Source: Actinomycetota bacterium
GTDB lineage: Bacteria; Actinomycetota; Actinomycetes; S36-B12
Direction: 5' to 3'
DNA length: 7,378 nt
Assembly: GCA_026392575.1 (NCBI GenBank)
Contig: JAPLBU010000337.1
Span: 1-7,378, forward strand
Shown here in pieces: positions 1 through 5,812 of the stretch. The position numbers were made by a program, and so were the translations under genes. The stretch's first letter is position 1. The number at the start of each line of letters is the position of its first letter. The notes beneath the pieces were generated by a model. The model did no database searches. It saw nothing but the letters and a program-made list of their open reading frames with translations, and had not been told where the DNA came from.

Positions 1-317
1 GCGCGAGCAAGGCGGCCGCGACGATGATGGCCGCCGCCGTGCGCGAGTCGCTGCGCGGCGACGGCGTCACCGTGACCAACGTGTTCCCGGGCTTCACGGA
101 CACGGACATGATGGCCACCGAGGACGTGCCCAAGGCGAGCCCTATGCAGACCGCTGAGGTGTCGGTGGCCGCCTGGCTGGCCGGGCAGGAGAGCGTCTAC
201 CCCGACGTGTTCGCGCAGATGGTGCACGACCGCATGCGCGCAGACATCGACAGCATCGTCGACCGGCCGGCAGAGACGGTCACGGCCCTGTACCGCCAGT
301 ACCTGCTCGGGGACTAG
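1..317 (+). CDS. Short-chain dehydrogenase/reductase (SDR), C-terminal fragment
   Basis: This is the 3' part of an NAD(P)-dependent SDR oxidoreductase; the 5' part lies outside the window. The open frame starts at position 3 and reads ASKAAATMMAAAVRESL. The ASK is the end of the classical SDR active-site motif YxxxK, so the catalytic Lys is codon 9-11 and the catalytic Tyr is just off the edge. About 25 residues later comes NVFPGFTDTDM, the family's PGxxxTxM segment after strand beta-6, which contacts the cofactor. The remaining residues fit the variable substrate-binding and C-terminal helices, ending LYRQYLLGD before a TAG stop. An ATG at 24 is internal and should not be taken as the start. 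The substrate cannot be inferred. The gene converges on the minus-strand peroxidase locus, so it is probably unrelated to it. Confidence 0.88.
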   Translation, partial: ASKAAATMMAAAVRESLRGDGVTVTNVFPGFTDTDMMATEDVPKASPMQTAEVSVAAWLAGQESVYPDVFAQMVHDRMRADIDSIVDRPAETVTALYRQYLLGD

Positions 318-342
318 CGCCACGCAGTCCGGCCCTGCAAAC

Positions 343-380
343 CGATGGGGCGCCGGGCCCGAAGGCCCGACGCCCCATCG
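343..380. terminator. Bidirectional intrinsic-type terminator hairpin
   Basis: A near-perfect stem-loop lies between two converging genes. The outer arm CGATGGGGCG (343-352) pairs with CGCCCCATCG (371-380). After a C·A mismatch (353/370), C354 pairs with G369 and GGGCC (355-359) pairs with GGCCC (364-368), leaving the loop CGAA. That gives about 16 base pairs, mostly G-C. It starts 26 nt after the SDR stop and lies 14 nt beyond the stop of the last minus-strand frame, so it can serve both units. There is no clear U-tract on either side, which is common for high-GC actinobacterial terminators. Confidence 0.8.
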
Positions 381-393
381 AGGGGTTGTGCGA

Positions 394-711
394 CTAGCTG
401 GCGACCACCTTCACGAACGACTTGTAGCCGTTCGGGCCGGTGATCTCGACCGGATACGTGCCGGCCTTCGCCGCGAGGAACGGCGGCAGCGTGGCCACAC
501 CCTTCTTATTGGTGCGGACCTTGCCGATGACGACCCACGAGCCGTCGATCTTCGCGCGCACCGTCACCAGGGTGCTCTTCGGCAGGCCGGTCGCCTTGAC
601 CGTCACAACCTGCCCGGCCTTGGCCGGCACCGACGGAGCCGCACTGATCCGCTTGGCCGGTGTGACCGCCGACGTGGGGGTCGTCACCGTTGCTGGGGCC
701 ACGGCCGCCAC
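394..711 (-). pseudogene. C-terminal segment of the frameshifted peroxidase locus (shared C-terminal domain)
   Basis: This 105-codon frame is probably the true C-terminus of the large minus-strand protein, not a separate gene. Its nominal GTG at 711 has no convincing ribosome binding site, and the frame is open further upstream. One extra G in the GGGG run at 735-738 joins it smoothly to the TIG-containing frame, reading VGGKPGASAPGASNV across the join. It begins with a Pro/Ala/Thr-rich linker, then a compact domain from about 609 to 397 (VVTVKATGL … TLPPF … GTYPVEI … VKVVAS). This domain aligns without gaps to the C-terminus of the neighbouring Ig-like protein (5831-6043). There is no LPxTG motif and no C-terminal membrane helix. 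The frame ends at TAG, 14 nt from the hairpin at 343-380. Confidence 0.75.
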
Positions 712-1601
712 GTTGCTGGCGCCCGGCGCTGATGCCCCGGCTTGCCGCCGACAGTTGCACCGGTCGCACCCCAGAAGCCGTAGCCCAGGATGAGCGCCCT
801 CGTGCCGCCGGCGGTCGGCCCGACGGCCGGCCGAAGCTCGAGGACGGCTGCGGTGGATCCGCCGCCACCCCCACCGGTTGCCGCGGAGCTCGACGAGCTG
901 CTCGACGAACCGCCACCTCCGCCGATAACCGGCGGCGGGCTCACCGGACCGCCGGGTGCAGCGTAGGTGAACGCACCTGCGAGAACCGAGGCCTGGAAGT
1001 CGGGGTTTTGGACCTCGACGTCCCGAGCACCGGCCGCACCCACCGGAGTTACAGCGGTGATGGAGTTGGCGCTGAACAAGGTGATGATCGAAGACTTGCC
1101 TCCAATGATCACTGCCGCTCCGCTTTGGAAGTTGGAGCCCGTCAGCGTGACCGTGGTTCCGCCAGCCACCGGACCTGTGCCGGGGGTGATTGACGTCACG
1201 CCAGGTGCCGCCGTCGCCGCCGGCGCGAGATACGTGAAGCCACCGGCCAGGTTGCCCGACTGAGCATCCGGGTTCGTGACGACGACGTTCCGGGGTCCAG
1301 TGAGTCCGGGCGGCGTCTGGACCGTCAGCGTCCCCGCGTTCACGAACGTCACGGGTGCGGCGGAGTTACCACCGATCGTCACAGTCGCGCCGTTGACGAA
1401 GTTTGACCCCGTGATGGTCACGAGAGCCCCACCCGCCGTTGAGCCGTTTGCCGGACTCGCGGAGGTAACAGTCGGAGCCGTCGAGGGGACCGGCGCCTGA
1501 TACGTGAACCCATTCGTCGCCGTTACAGACTGGGCGTCCGGGTTGGTCACGACCACGTTCACCGCACCCACCGCAAGATGCGACGCCACCGAAGGTGACA
1601 C
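684..1601 (-). pseudogene. IPT/TIG-repeat segment of the frameshifted peroxidase locus
   Basis: This is the middle, differently framed portion of the large locus. It starts inside a TIG domain (second half, GAVNVVVTNPDAQ … NGFTY). Two complete IPT/TIG Ig-like domains of about 81-82 residues follow, at about 1230-1475 and 963-1205. Each has the hallmarks SP-x-x-GSTAGG/GPVAGG, VTITGSNF and VVVTNPD…GFTY. Next come a Pro stretch, a Gly5-Ser8-AAT-Gly6 linker (about 855-923) and the first half of a fourth TIG (GPTAGGTRALILGYGF…GATVGG, about 744-845). After VGGKPG the frame degenerates into unrelated Arg/Pro-rich sequence and stops at 684. TIG domains usually act as structural or binding modules in extracellular proteins. 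The nominal start at 1601 lacks a ribosome binding site, so I read this as part of the 394-5664 gene and not as an independent protein. Confidence 0.78.
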
Positions 1602-1695
1602 CAGCGCCGTTCTGGAAACCCGAACCGGTGATCGTCACTGTCGTGCCGCCGGCTGATGTGCCGGTGTTGGGGTTGACGGGGGTGACGGCGGCAGA
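744..1695 (-). repeat. IPT/TIG Ig-like domain array (two complete, two incomplete copies)
   Basis: Four tandem TIG units can be read on the minus strand. TIG1 (1695-1500) spans the first frame break and is only about 65 residues long. TIG2 (1475-1230) and TIG3 (1205-963) are complete at 82 and 81 residues. TIG4 (about 845-744), beyond the Gly/Ser linker, contains only the first half, ending at VGGKPG next to the second frame break. Between the conserved GG turn and NVVVTN, TIG2 has 25 residues (75 nt), whereas TIG1 has 25 nt. This points to about 50 nt missing from TIG1. Confidence 0.82.
855..923 (-). repeat. Gly/Ser low-complexity linker
   Basis: The minus-strand frame encodes five Gly, eight Ser, Ala-Ala-Thr and six Gly, a flexible linker between TIG3 and the partial TIG4. 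The Ser tract is encoded by an imperfect 12-nt duplication (TCGTCGAGCAGC then TCGTCGAGCTCC), suggesting slippage or unequal exchange. Confidence 0.8.
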
Positions 1696-4600
1696 TGGAG
1701 CCGACGGGGCACCCGCAACGATCGAGCTCAGGTTGACCGGCGCCGAGACTCCGAACTTCACCTGCTCGATGTTGCGAAGCACATCGTTACCGTCTGGACC
1801 GCTCAAGAGAGTCGTTCCGCCCGGCCCCTGCGTGAAGGTGTAGTCCACCTGGCTGCCTGAGAAGACCGCGACGTCTATTCCCGCGTCACCCGTGTTGGGC
1901 ACGATGGTCTTGACCGCGAACAGGTCAGCCGGATTCACCTCGCCTGCGAGGATGCGGGCGTTCGTGGACACTCCACCGAGTAGTTCACCGAGGCTGGCCA
2001 CGAGGGACCGACCCGGCGTGAAGCCGCCGGGACCGGCATTCGGCTGAGACGGACCATTGGGCACGGATAGCTGTGCCGTGAGGTAGGCGTTGCCGTCGAT
2101 CAGGTCATCGCCGCCCCGGCCCTCGAGAGTGTCGCCGCCCGACCCTCCGATGAGGATGTTGCCGTGCCGCCAACTAGTGACCCCGGCTCCGAGTAGGGCC
2201 TGCAGCCCAGTGATGCTCGGAATATCGGCCGGATCCATGCCGTCGCTGATGTCCGGCGTGATCCCAGCGAGGGTGGTGCGATCGTCACCCTTCAGGGTCT
2301 CGGGGAAGTCACCACCTGACAGTGCCTCGACATCGATGAAGCTGTCGAGCAGTAGTCCCGGATCATTCGCCGGGAGAGCCGGAGCGAAGTTGGCGGTGTC
2401 GGCAACGGACGTTCGAGACCCGTAGTAGGTCGTCCAGTCGAAACCGAGTCCACCGAGGTAGTCGTCGATCTGGGGGATCACTGTCCCGTTCAAGGCGACG
2501 TTGCTCTGGCCAACGAAGACGTCCATGCGGCCGCCGCCATCGTAGGCATCCGCGGTTCCCGGGCCGCCGATGAGGACATCCTCGCCAGGCGTGTTGATGT
2601 CGACGCCGAAGGGAGCGATGGTGTCGCCGCCGAGCGTGTCCGAACCGAAGCCGCCCTCGATCCAGTCGTCGCCGTCGTCGCCGTCGAGGCCGTCGACTCC
2701 TGGCCCGCCGAGCATGCGCTCGTTGTTCGAGCCACCCAGCGCCACCGCGCCGAGGGTTCCGGTGGACATGTAGTCCGCACCGGCATTGCCCTGCATGACA
2801 TCACCATTGGGGCCACCGTCGAAGACGTCGTTGCCGGGTCCGCCGAGCATGTTGTCTGCGCCGCCGGTGTTGATGAGGATGTCGTCCCCATTGCCGCCGA
2901 GCGTGACGTCGGCGCCCTGGTCGGAGTTCAGCCAGTCACCACCGTCACCCCCTCGCAGCGTGTCATCGCCGACACCCGTGGCGACGTGATCACGACCGGA
3001 GGTGCCCCCGATGGTGACATTGAGTGATCCGCTGTAGGCGACGTCCCGCGTGTACGGGGCGCTGGCAGCGTTCTCGGAGATGCTCCCGTTGCCCGGACCC
3101 GGGTTGGGGAACGCCTTCGGAGTTGGCTGGATGCGCATATCCACCGTCATGCTCGGCACGAGGAAGATCGCAGCCGGCAGGACCTCGGCGTCGGTGTTCC
3201 GCTGGAACATCTCCGACAGGAGGTTGCCCTCGACGGCACTCAGCAGGTTCAGGCCCGCCAGACGATCGAGGTAATAGAAGCGATCGCCCTCCTGCAGGTT
3301 CTCCAGAGTGGTCTGGAACACGACATTGAATGTCGGACCAAGGATGTTGCCGGCGGCGGCATCTGGAAGCTCAGCCAGTCCGCCCATCCAAAGGTCGATA
3401 TCCGAAACTCCTGTCGCGGCCGCGGGGCCGGTCATGAAGGCCGAGTTGTTGAGTAGCAATGTTGCAGCTGCCCGGCGTGCCCCGGCACTGTTCCCAGCCG
3501 CCGTCAGTGACGGGTCCTTGCCATACGCCGCGATGAAGTTGACAAGGGACTCGCCGTGACGAAGGCCGTTGCCGAACGCGGTCCAGCTCGCATAGGGCGC
3601 GAGGCCGAAGGCGGCCCGTGCCTGGTTGGGCGATGGTGTACCGGTGTCGCGGCCACGAACGATGTTCAGGACGCCGAGGTCAAGCGGAAGCCCAAGCAGA
3701 CTGTTCCGCAGCGTGCTTGTCACGAACTCGTCGATTTCGCTGCCCCGCTGCGCATTCATGCCTCGGGCGACACTGCCGGCTGCCTGTGCGGCAGTGGCCT
3801 GCCCGTTTGCATTGAACGCGACCGGGCTCAGGAATGCGTTGAGCAAGGGCATTCCAATGTCCTTGCCGTTCGCATCGACGCGGTCCACGTTCTCGCGAAG
3901 CATGGAGTGGCCGAAGCGGTACACGGCATGGGCGAACTCTGCCGAGATGTCGGGGTTCAGAAGCGGATCATAAGCACCGAACGGACGGATCGCGGGCGAG
4001 AGCGTCCGGGCGAACTCCTCGAACACCGCGTGCTGGTACTCCATCTCGTTGACGAAGCGCGCGGCCTGGAACAGCCGCTCTCCGTAGGTCCAGCCGGTCG
4101 CCTCGAATCCGGCGAGCAGCTTCTGGTTTCCGGGCGCATTCACGATGCTGTCGATGTCTGCAACCAGACGGTTGTGCTCCGAGTGGAACATTGTATGGAT
4201 GGCCGTGAGCCCGATGTTCTCGTTGCCTCGACCGTCCCCGGTGATGAAGTGACGTCCAAGCAGTTCGTCGTCGTAGGTGTTAGCCGGTTGCGGTGCGGGC
4301 GTTACGATGCTGTCACTATCCGCGGTCTTGCCCGCACTTGGGACAGCGCTATGGGCGATGTCGTCGAGGAAGGCGTGGCCGGTTCGGACAGCATTGGCGG
4401 GAATCGCCACGCCGCCTGGGGCCGCGGAAACAACTCCGCCGCCCTGGACGACCATCTGTGGGAACCCGTTGGCCCCTGGCAGGAAGTTGCCATATTCATC
4501 CGTCAGCAAGAGCGGGACGTTGAAGATATCCGCGTCCGTGAGGATGATGCCGAGCTTGGCCGACGCCTGCGCCTTGACCTGGCTCCAGTTCGAGATGTTG

Positions 4601-5664
4601 CCACCGGGTCCGTCGAGGAGGTTGCCCGACGAGGTCGGCTTGCCGTCCACAGTGGCGTACTCCCGCAGGAACACCTGATGTGACGCATGCGAGGTGTACG
4701 TCTGGTTCTGGTCGATCCACGGCGTCGTGGTGTTTTTGCCGTCAAGGTTTCCATCGACGACGGTTCGGTTTGCCGCGATGAACGACGCACCGCTGGCGCG
4801 CAATGGGTCGTCGGCAGGCAGGGGGACGATCACTACTTCGTTGCCGGTCTTGCCGACGAGGTCGAGGCCGTGATCGAAGAACTGGCCAAAGAGCGTGAAC
4901 ATGCCACTCGTGGGTTGCGGCAATGGCTGGCCGGGCAGCACGCCAACGGGCGGGAGGTTCGGGATGAAGGCAGTCGCACCCGGATTCTGTAGACCCTCGG
5001 CGAGCGGTCCACTGGCTACGTCGAGTGCGGCTCCCGGTCCGCCAGCGGCGGCCTGCGCAGCCGGGTTGGTGTTGGGATTCTGGTCAGCGATCAAGTTGGT
5101 GATCAGGCGCGGCTGGGAGTCCTGGACGCTTGCGCTGCGGTCGCTGTACAGGCGCGTTCCACCGATGTAGGTAGCCGGCGGAGGCAGCGGGATCGTTCCG
5201 GCTTCCGTGGCGCGCCAATTGGCCGGCGCAGGTGTCCCTCCAGGCAGCTGAAGCCTGGGGAACGGGCGATCAGCGGCGCCAAGGTCCAGGGCGCTCGGTG
5301 CTGCCATGGCAGTGACTGTGGGCGCGCCCGTGAAGAGGTTGTTGTTGCGCCCATCGACCTGGCGCAGGCCCTCGGGGATAGTCGGGTCGCTGACGCATGG
5401 GAGGACGGTGCAGTTGAGGAGCGGAGTCGGCGCGATGACCGCTCCGGCCGCGTCGGAATTGGTCGCGTGGGCTTCGGAGATCTGGATCTGCTTCAGGATG
5501 AATGCAAGGTCGTCGGCCGTGATGGATAGCCCCGCTCCCACGCCTGCAGCGTTCGCGGGCTGGGTCGACATGAGGCCGACGGGCAGGAGCGCGACCCCCA
5601 GGAGGAGGGCGGCACCCCCGGCGGTGGCGCGCGTGAGGCGCCGCTTGTTCTGCTTACCGGACAT
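1366..5664 (-). CDS. Secreted animal-type heme peroxidase with RTX calcium-binding repeats and TIG tail (3' end frameshifted)
   Basis: Predicted extracellular peroxidase of the peroxidase-cyclooxygenase superfamily, oxidising substrates with H2O2. The start at 5664 has AAGGAG 7 nt upstream and directly begins a signal peptide; the frame stays open 45 codons further upstream, but that extension is low-complexity. Residues 1-39 are the signal peptide. The peroxidase domain spans about 225-820: distal FGQFFDHG (D264, H265), Ca loop TPWIDQN (T314, W316, D318, N320), GDGRGNE (Arg479, Glu482), proximal YRFGH (H586) and LNIVRGRD (N667). By family comparison with myeloperoxidase, D264 and E482 match the heme ester-linking carboxylates and R479 the catalytic Arg. 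The usual second Asp of DHD is Gly266. Residues 884-1190 hold RTX-like repeats, followed by an AVFSGSQVDYTFT…NIEQVKF module (about 1266-1304) and half a TIG domain from 1324. From about residue 1362 the frame leaves homology and ends at 1366. The only Cys pair before the break is C85/C90. The intact locus would run to 394, about 1,755 residues. Confidence 0.88.
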   Translation of the reverse strand: MSGKQNKRRLTRATAGGAALLLGVALLPVGLMSTQPANAAGVGAGLSITADDLAFILKQIQISEAHATNSDAAGAVIAPTPLLNCTVLPCVSDPTIPEGLRQVDGRNNNLFTGAPTVTAMAAPSALDLGAADRPFPRLQLPGGTPAPANWRATEAGTIPLPPPATYIGGTRLYSDRSASVQDSQPRLITNLIADQNPNTNPAAQAAAGGPGAALDVASGPLAEGLQNPGATAFIPNLPPVGVLPGQPLPQPTSGMFTLFGQFFDHGLDLVGKTGNEVVIVPLPADDPLRASGASFIAANRTVVDGNLDGKNTTTPWIDQNQTYTSHASHQVFLREYATVDGKPTSSGNLLDGPGGNISNWSQVKAQASAKLGIILTDADIFNVPLLLTDEYGNFLPGANGFPQMVVQGGGVVSAAPGGVAIPANAVRTGHAFLDDIAHSAVPSAGKTADSDSIVTPAPQPANTYDDELLGRHFITGDGRGNENIGLTAIHTMFHSEHNRLVADIDSIVNAPGNQKLLAGFEATGWTYGERLFQAARFVNEMEYQHAVFEEFARTLSPAIRPFGAYDPLLNPDISAEFAHAVYRFGHSMLRENVDRVDANGKDIGMPLLNAFLSPVAFNANGQATAAQAAGSVARGMNAQRGSEIDEFVTSTLRNSLLGLPLDLGVLNIVRGRDTGTPSPNQARAAFGLAPYASWTAFGNGLRHGESLVNFIAAYGKDPSLTAAGNSAGARRAAATLLLNNSAFMTGPAAATGVSDIDLWMGGLAELPDAAAGNILGPTFNVVFQTTLENLQEGDRFYYLDRLAGLNLLSAVEGNLLSEMFQRNTDAEVLPAAIFLVPSMTVDMRIQPTPKAFPNPGPGNGSISENAASAPYTRDVAYSGSLNVTIGGTSGRDHVATGVGDDTLRGGDGGDWLNSDQGADVTLGGNGDDILINTGGADNMLGGPGNDVFDGGPNGDVMQGNAGADYMSTGTLGAVALGGSNNERMLGGPGVDGLDGDDGDDWIEGGFGSDTLGGDTIAPFGVDINTPGEDVLIGGPGTADAYDGGGRMDVFVGQSNVALNGTVIPQIDDYLGGLGFDWTTYYGSRTSVADTANFAPALPANDPGLLLDSFIDVEALSGGDFPETLKGDDRTTLAGITPDISDGMDPADIPSITGLQALLGAGVTSWRHGNILIGGSGGDTLEGRGGDDLIDGNAYLTAQLSVPNGPSQPNAGPGGFTPGRSLVASLGELLGGVSTNARILAGEVNPADLFAVKTIVPNTGDAGIDVAVFSGSQVDYTFTQGPGGTTLLSGPDGNDVLRNIEQVKFGVSAPVNLSSIVAGAPSAPSAAVTPVNPNTGTSAGGTTVTITGSGFQNGAGVTFGGVASCGGCGERGRDQPGRPVCNGDEWVHVSGAGPLDGSDCYLRESGKRLNGGWGSRDHHGVKLRQRRDCDDRW
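2095..3015 (-). repeat. RTX-type Ca2+-binding nonapeptide repeats in the peroxidase
   Basis: Residues about 884-1190 contain many degenerate copies of GGxGxDxUx, such as GGDGGDWLN, GGNGDDILI, GGPGNDVFD, GGPGVDGLD, GGFGSDTLG and GGSGGDTLE followed by GRGGDDLID. Such repeats fold into calcium-loaded parallel beta-rolls outside the cell. There are two blocks. The first (about 884-1040) is dense. The second is short (about 1168-1190). Between them lies about 125 residues of non-repeat sequence including DYLGGLGFDWTTYYGS and DVEALSGGDFPETLKGDD. To my recollection this arrangement is typical of large bacterial RTX-heme peroxidases. Confidence 0.85.
5548..5664 (-). other. Signal peptide of the heme peroxidase
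   Basis: Residues 1-39 show a basic n-region (MSGKQNKRRLTRAT), a hydrophobic core (GGAALLLGVALLPVGLM) and a likely signal peptidase I site ANA|A after residue 39. This predicts export across the membrane. The Arg-Arg pair is followed by LTR and not a clear FLK, so Sec is more likely than Tat, but Tat cannot be excluded. Confidence 0.85.
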
Positions 5665-5812
5665 GGGGTTGCTCCTTCGGGTGGCTGGATGTGCGGAGGG
5701 GCGGTCGGGTGGTGGCTGCGGGGCGTTCGTCGGACGGGTCATCGGGGTCCTAAGGGGTCGGCAGTGATGTAGGCAGGGGGTTGCGTCCACGCGGGACATC
5801 GGATGTCGGGCG
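5665..5812 (-). other. Intergenic spacer between the Ig-like gene and the peroxidase gene
   Basis: This 148-nt gap separates two genes on the same strand. It holds the peroxidase Shine-Dalgarno (5672-5677) and a 13-bp palindrome GACATC-G-GATGTC (5795-5807) close to the upstream stop codon. I see no convincing -35/-10 pair and no long terminator stem, so read-through from the upstream gene is plausible but unproven. Confidence 0.6.
5672..5677 (-). promoter_or_regulatory. Ribosome binding site deciding the peroxidase start
   Basis: On the minus strand the sequence reads AAGGAGCAACCCCATG: a near-consensus Shine-Dalgarno with 7 nt between AGGAG and the ATG at 5664. It selects this start over the in-frame ATG-type start at 5799, which would put 45 Pro/Arg-rich residues before a perfectly formed signal peptide. 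Confidence 0.85.

Noticed and set aside
506..916. A 136-codon minus-strand frame across the second frame break
   Set aside because: Its translation is Arg/Ala-rich with no TIG or C-terminal domain signature; the real frames are those of 684-1601 and 394-711.
1366..1601. Programmed ribosomal frameshifting joining the peroxidase and TIG frames
   Set aside because: The coding content between the frames is missing (about 50 nt of the TIG fold), which slippage cannot supply, and no heptameric slippery site is apparent at the junction.
2095..3015. A CRISPR array or DNA-level tandem repeat, suggested by recurrent CCGCCGAG-like words
   Set aside because: The periodicity is codon-level degeneracy of the RTX nonapeptides; there are no identical repeats with regular unique spacers.
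3556..4683. A 375-codon open frame on the plus strand opposite the peroxidase domain
   Set aside because: It is antisense to a domain with clear conserved motifs, has no recognisable domain and no ribosome binding site, and long antisense frames are expected in high-GC DNA.
5665..5799. A 45-residue N-terminal extension of the peroxidase starting at 5799
   Set aside because: It is Pro/Arg-rich, lacks a Shine-Dalgarno and would bury a well-formed signal peptide; the start at 5664 has an excellent ribosome binding site.
5665..5812. A sigma-70-type promoter for the peroxidase gene in the spacer
   Set aside because: I found no convincing -35/-10 hexamer pair with suitable spacing on the minus strand.
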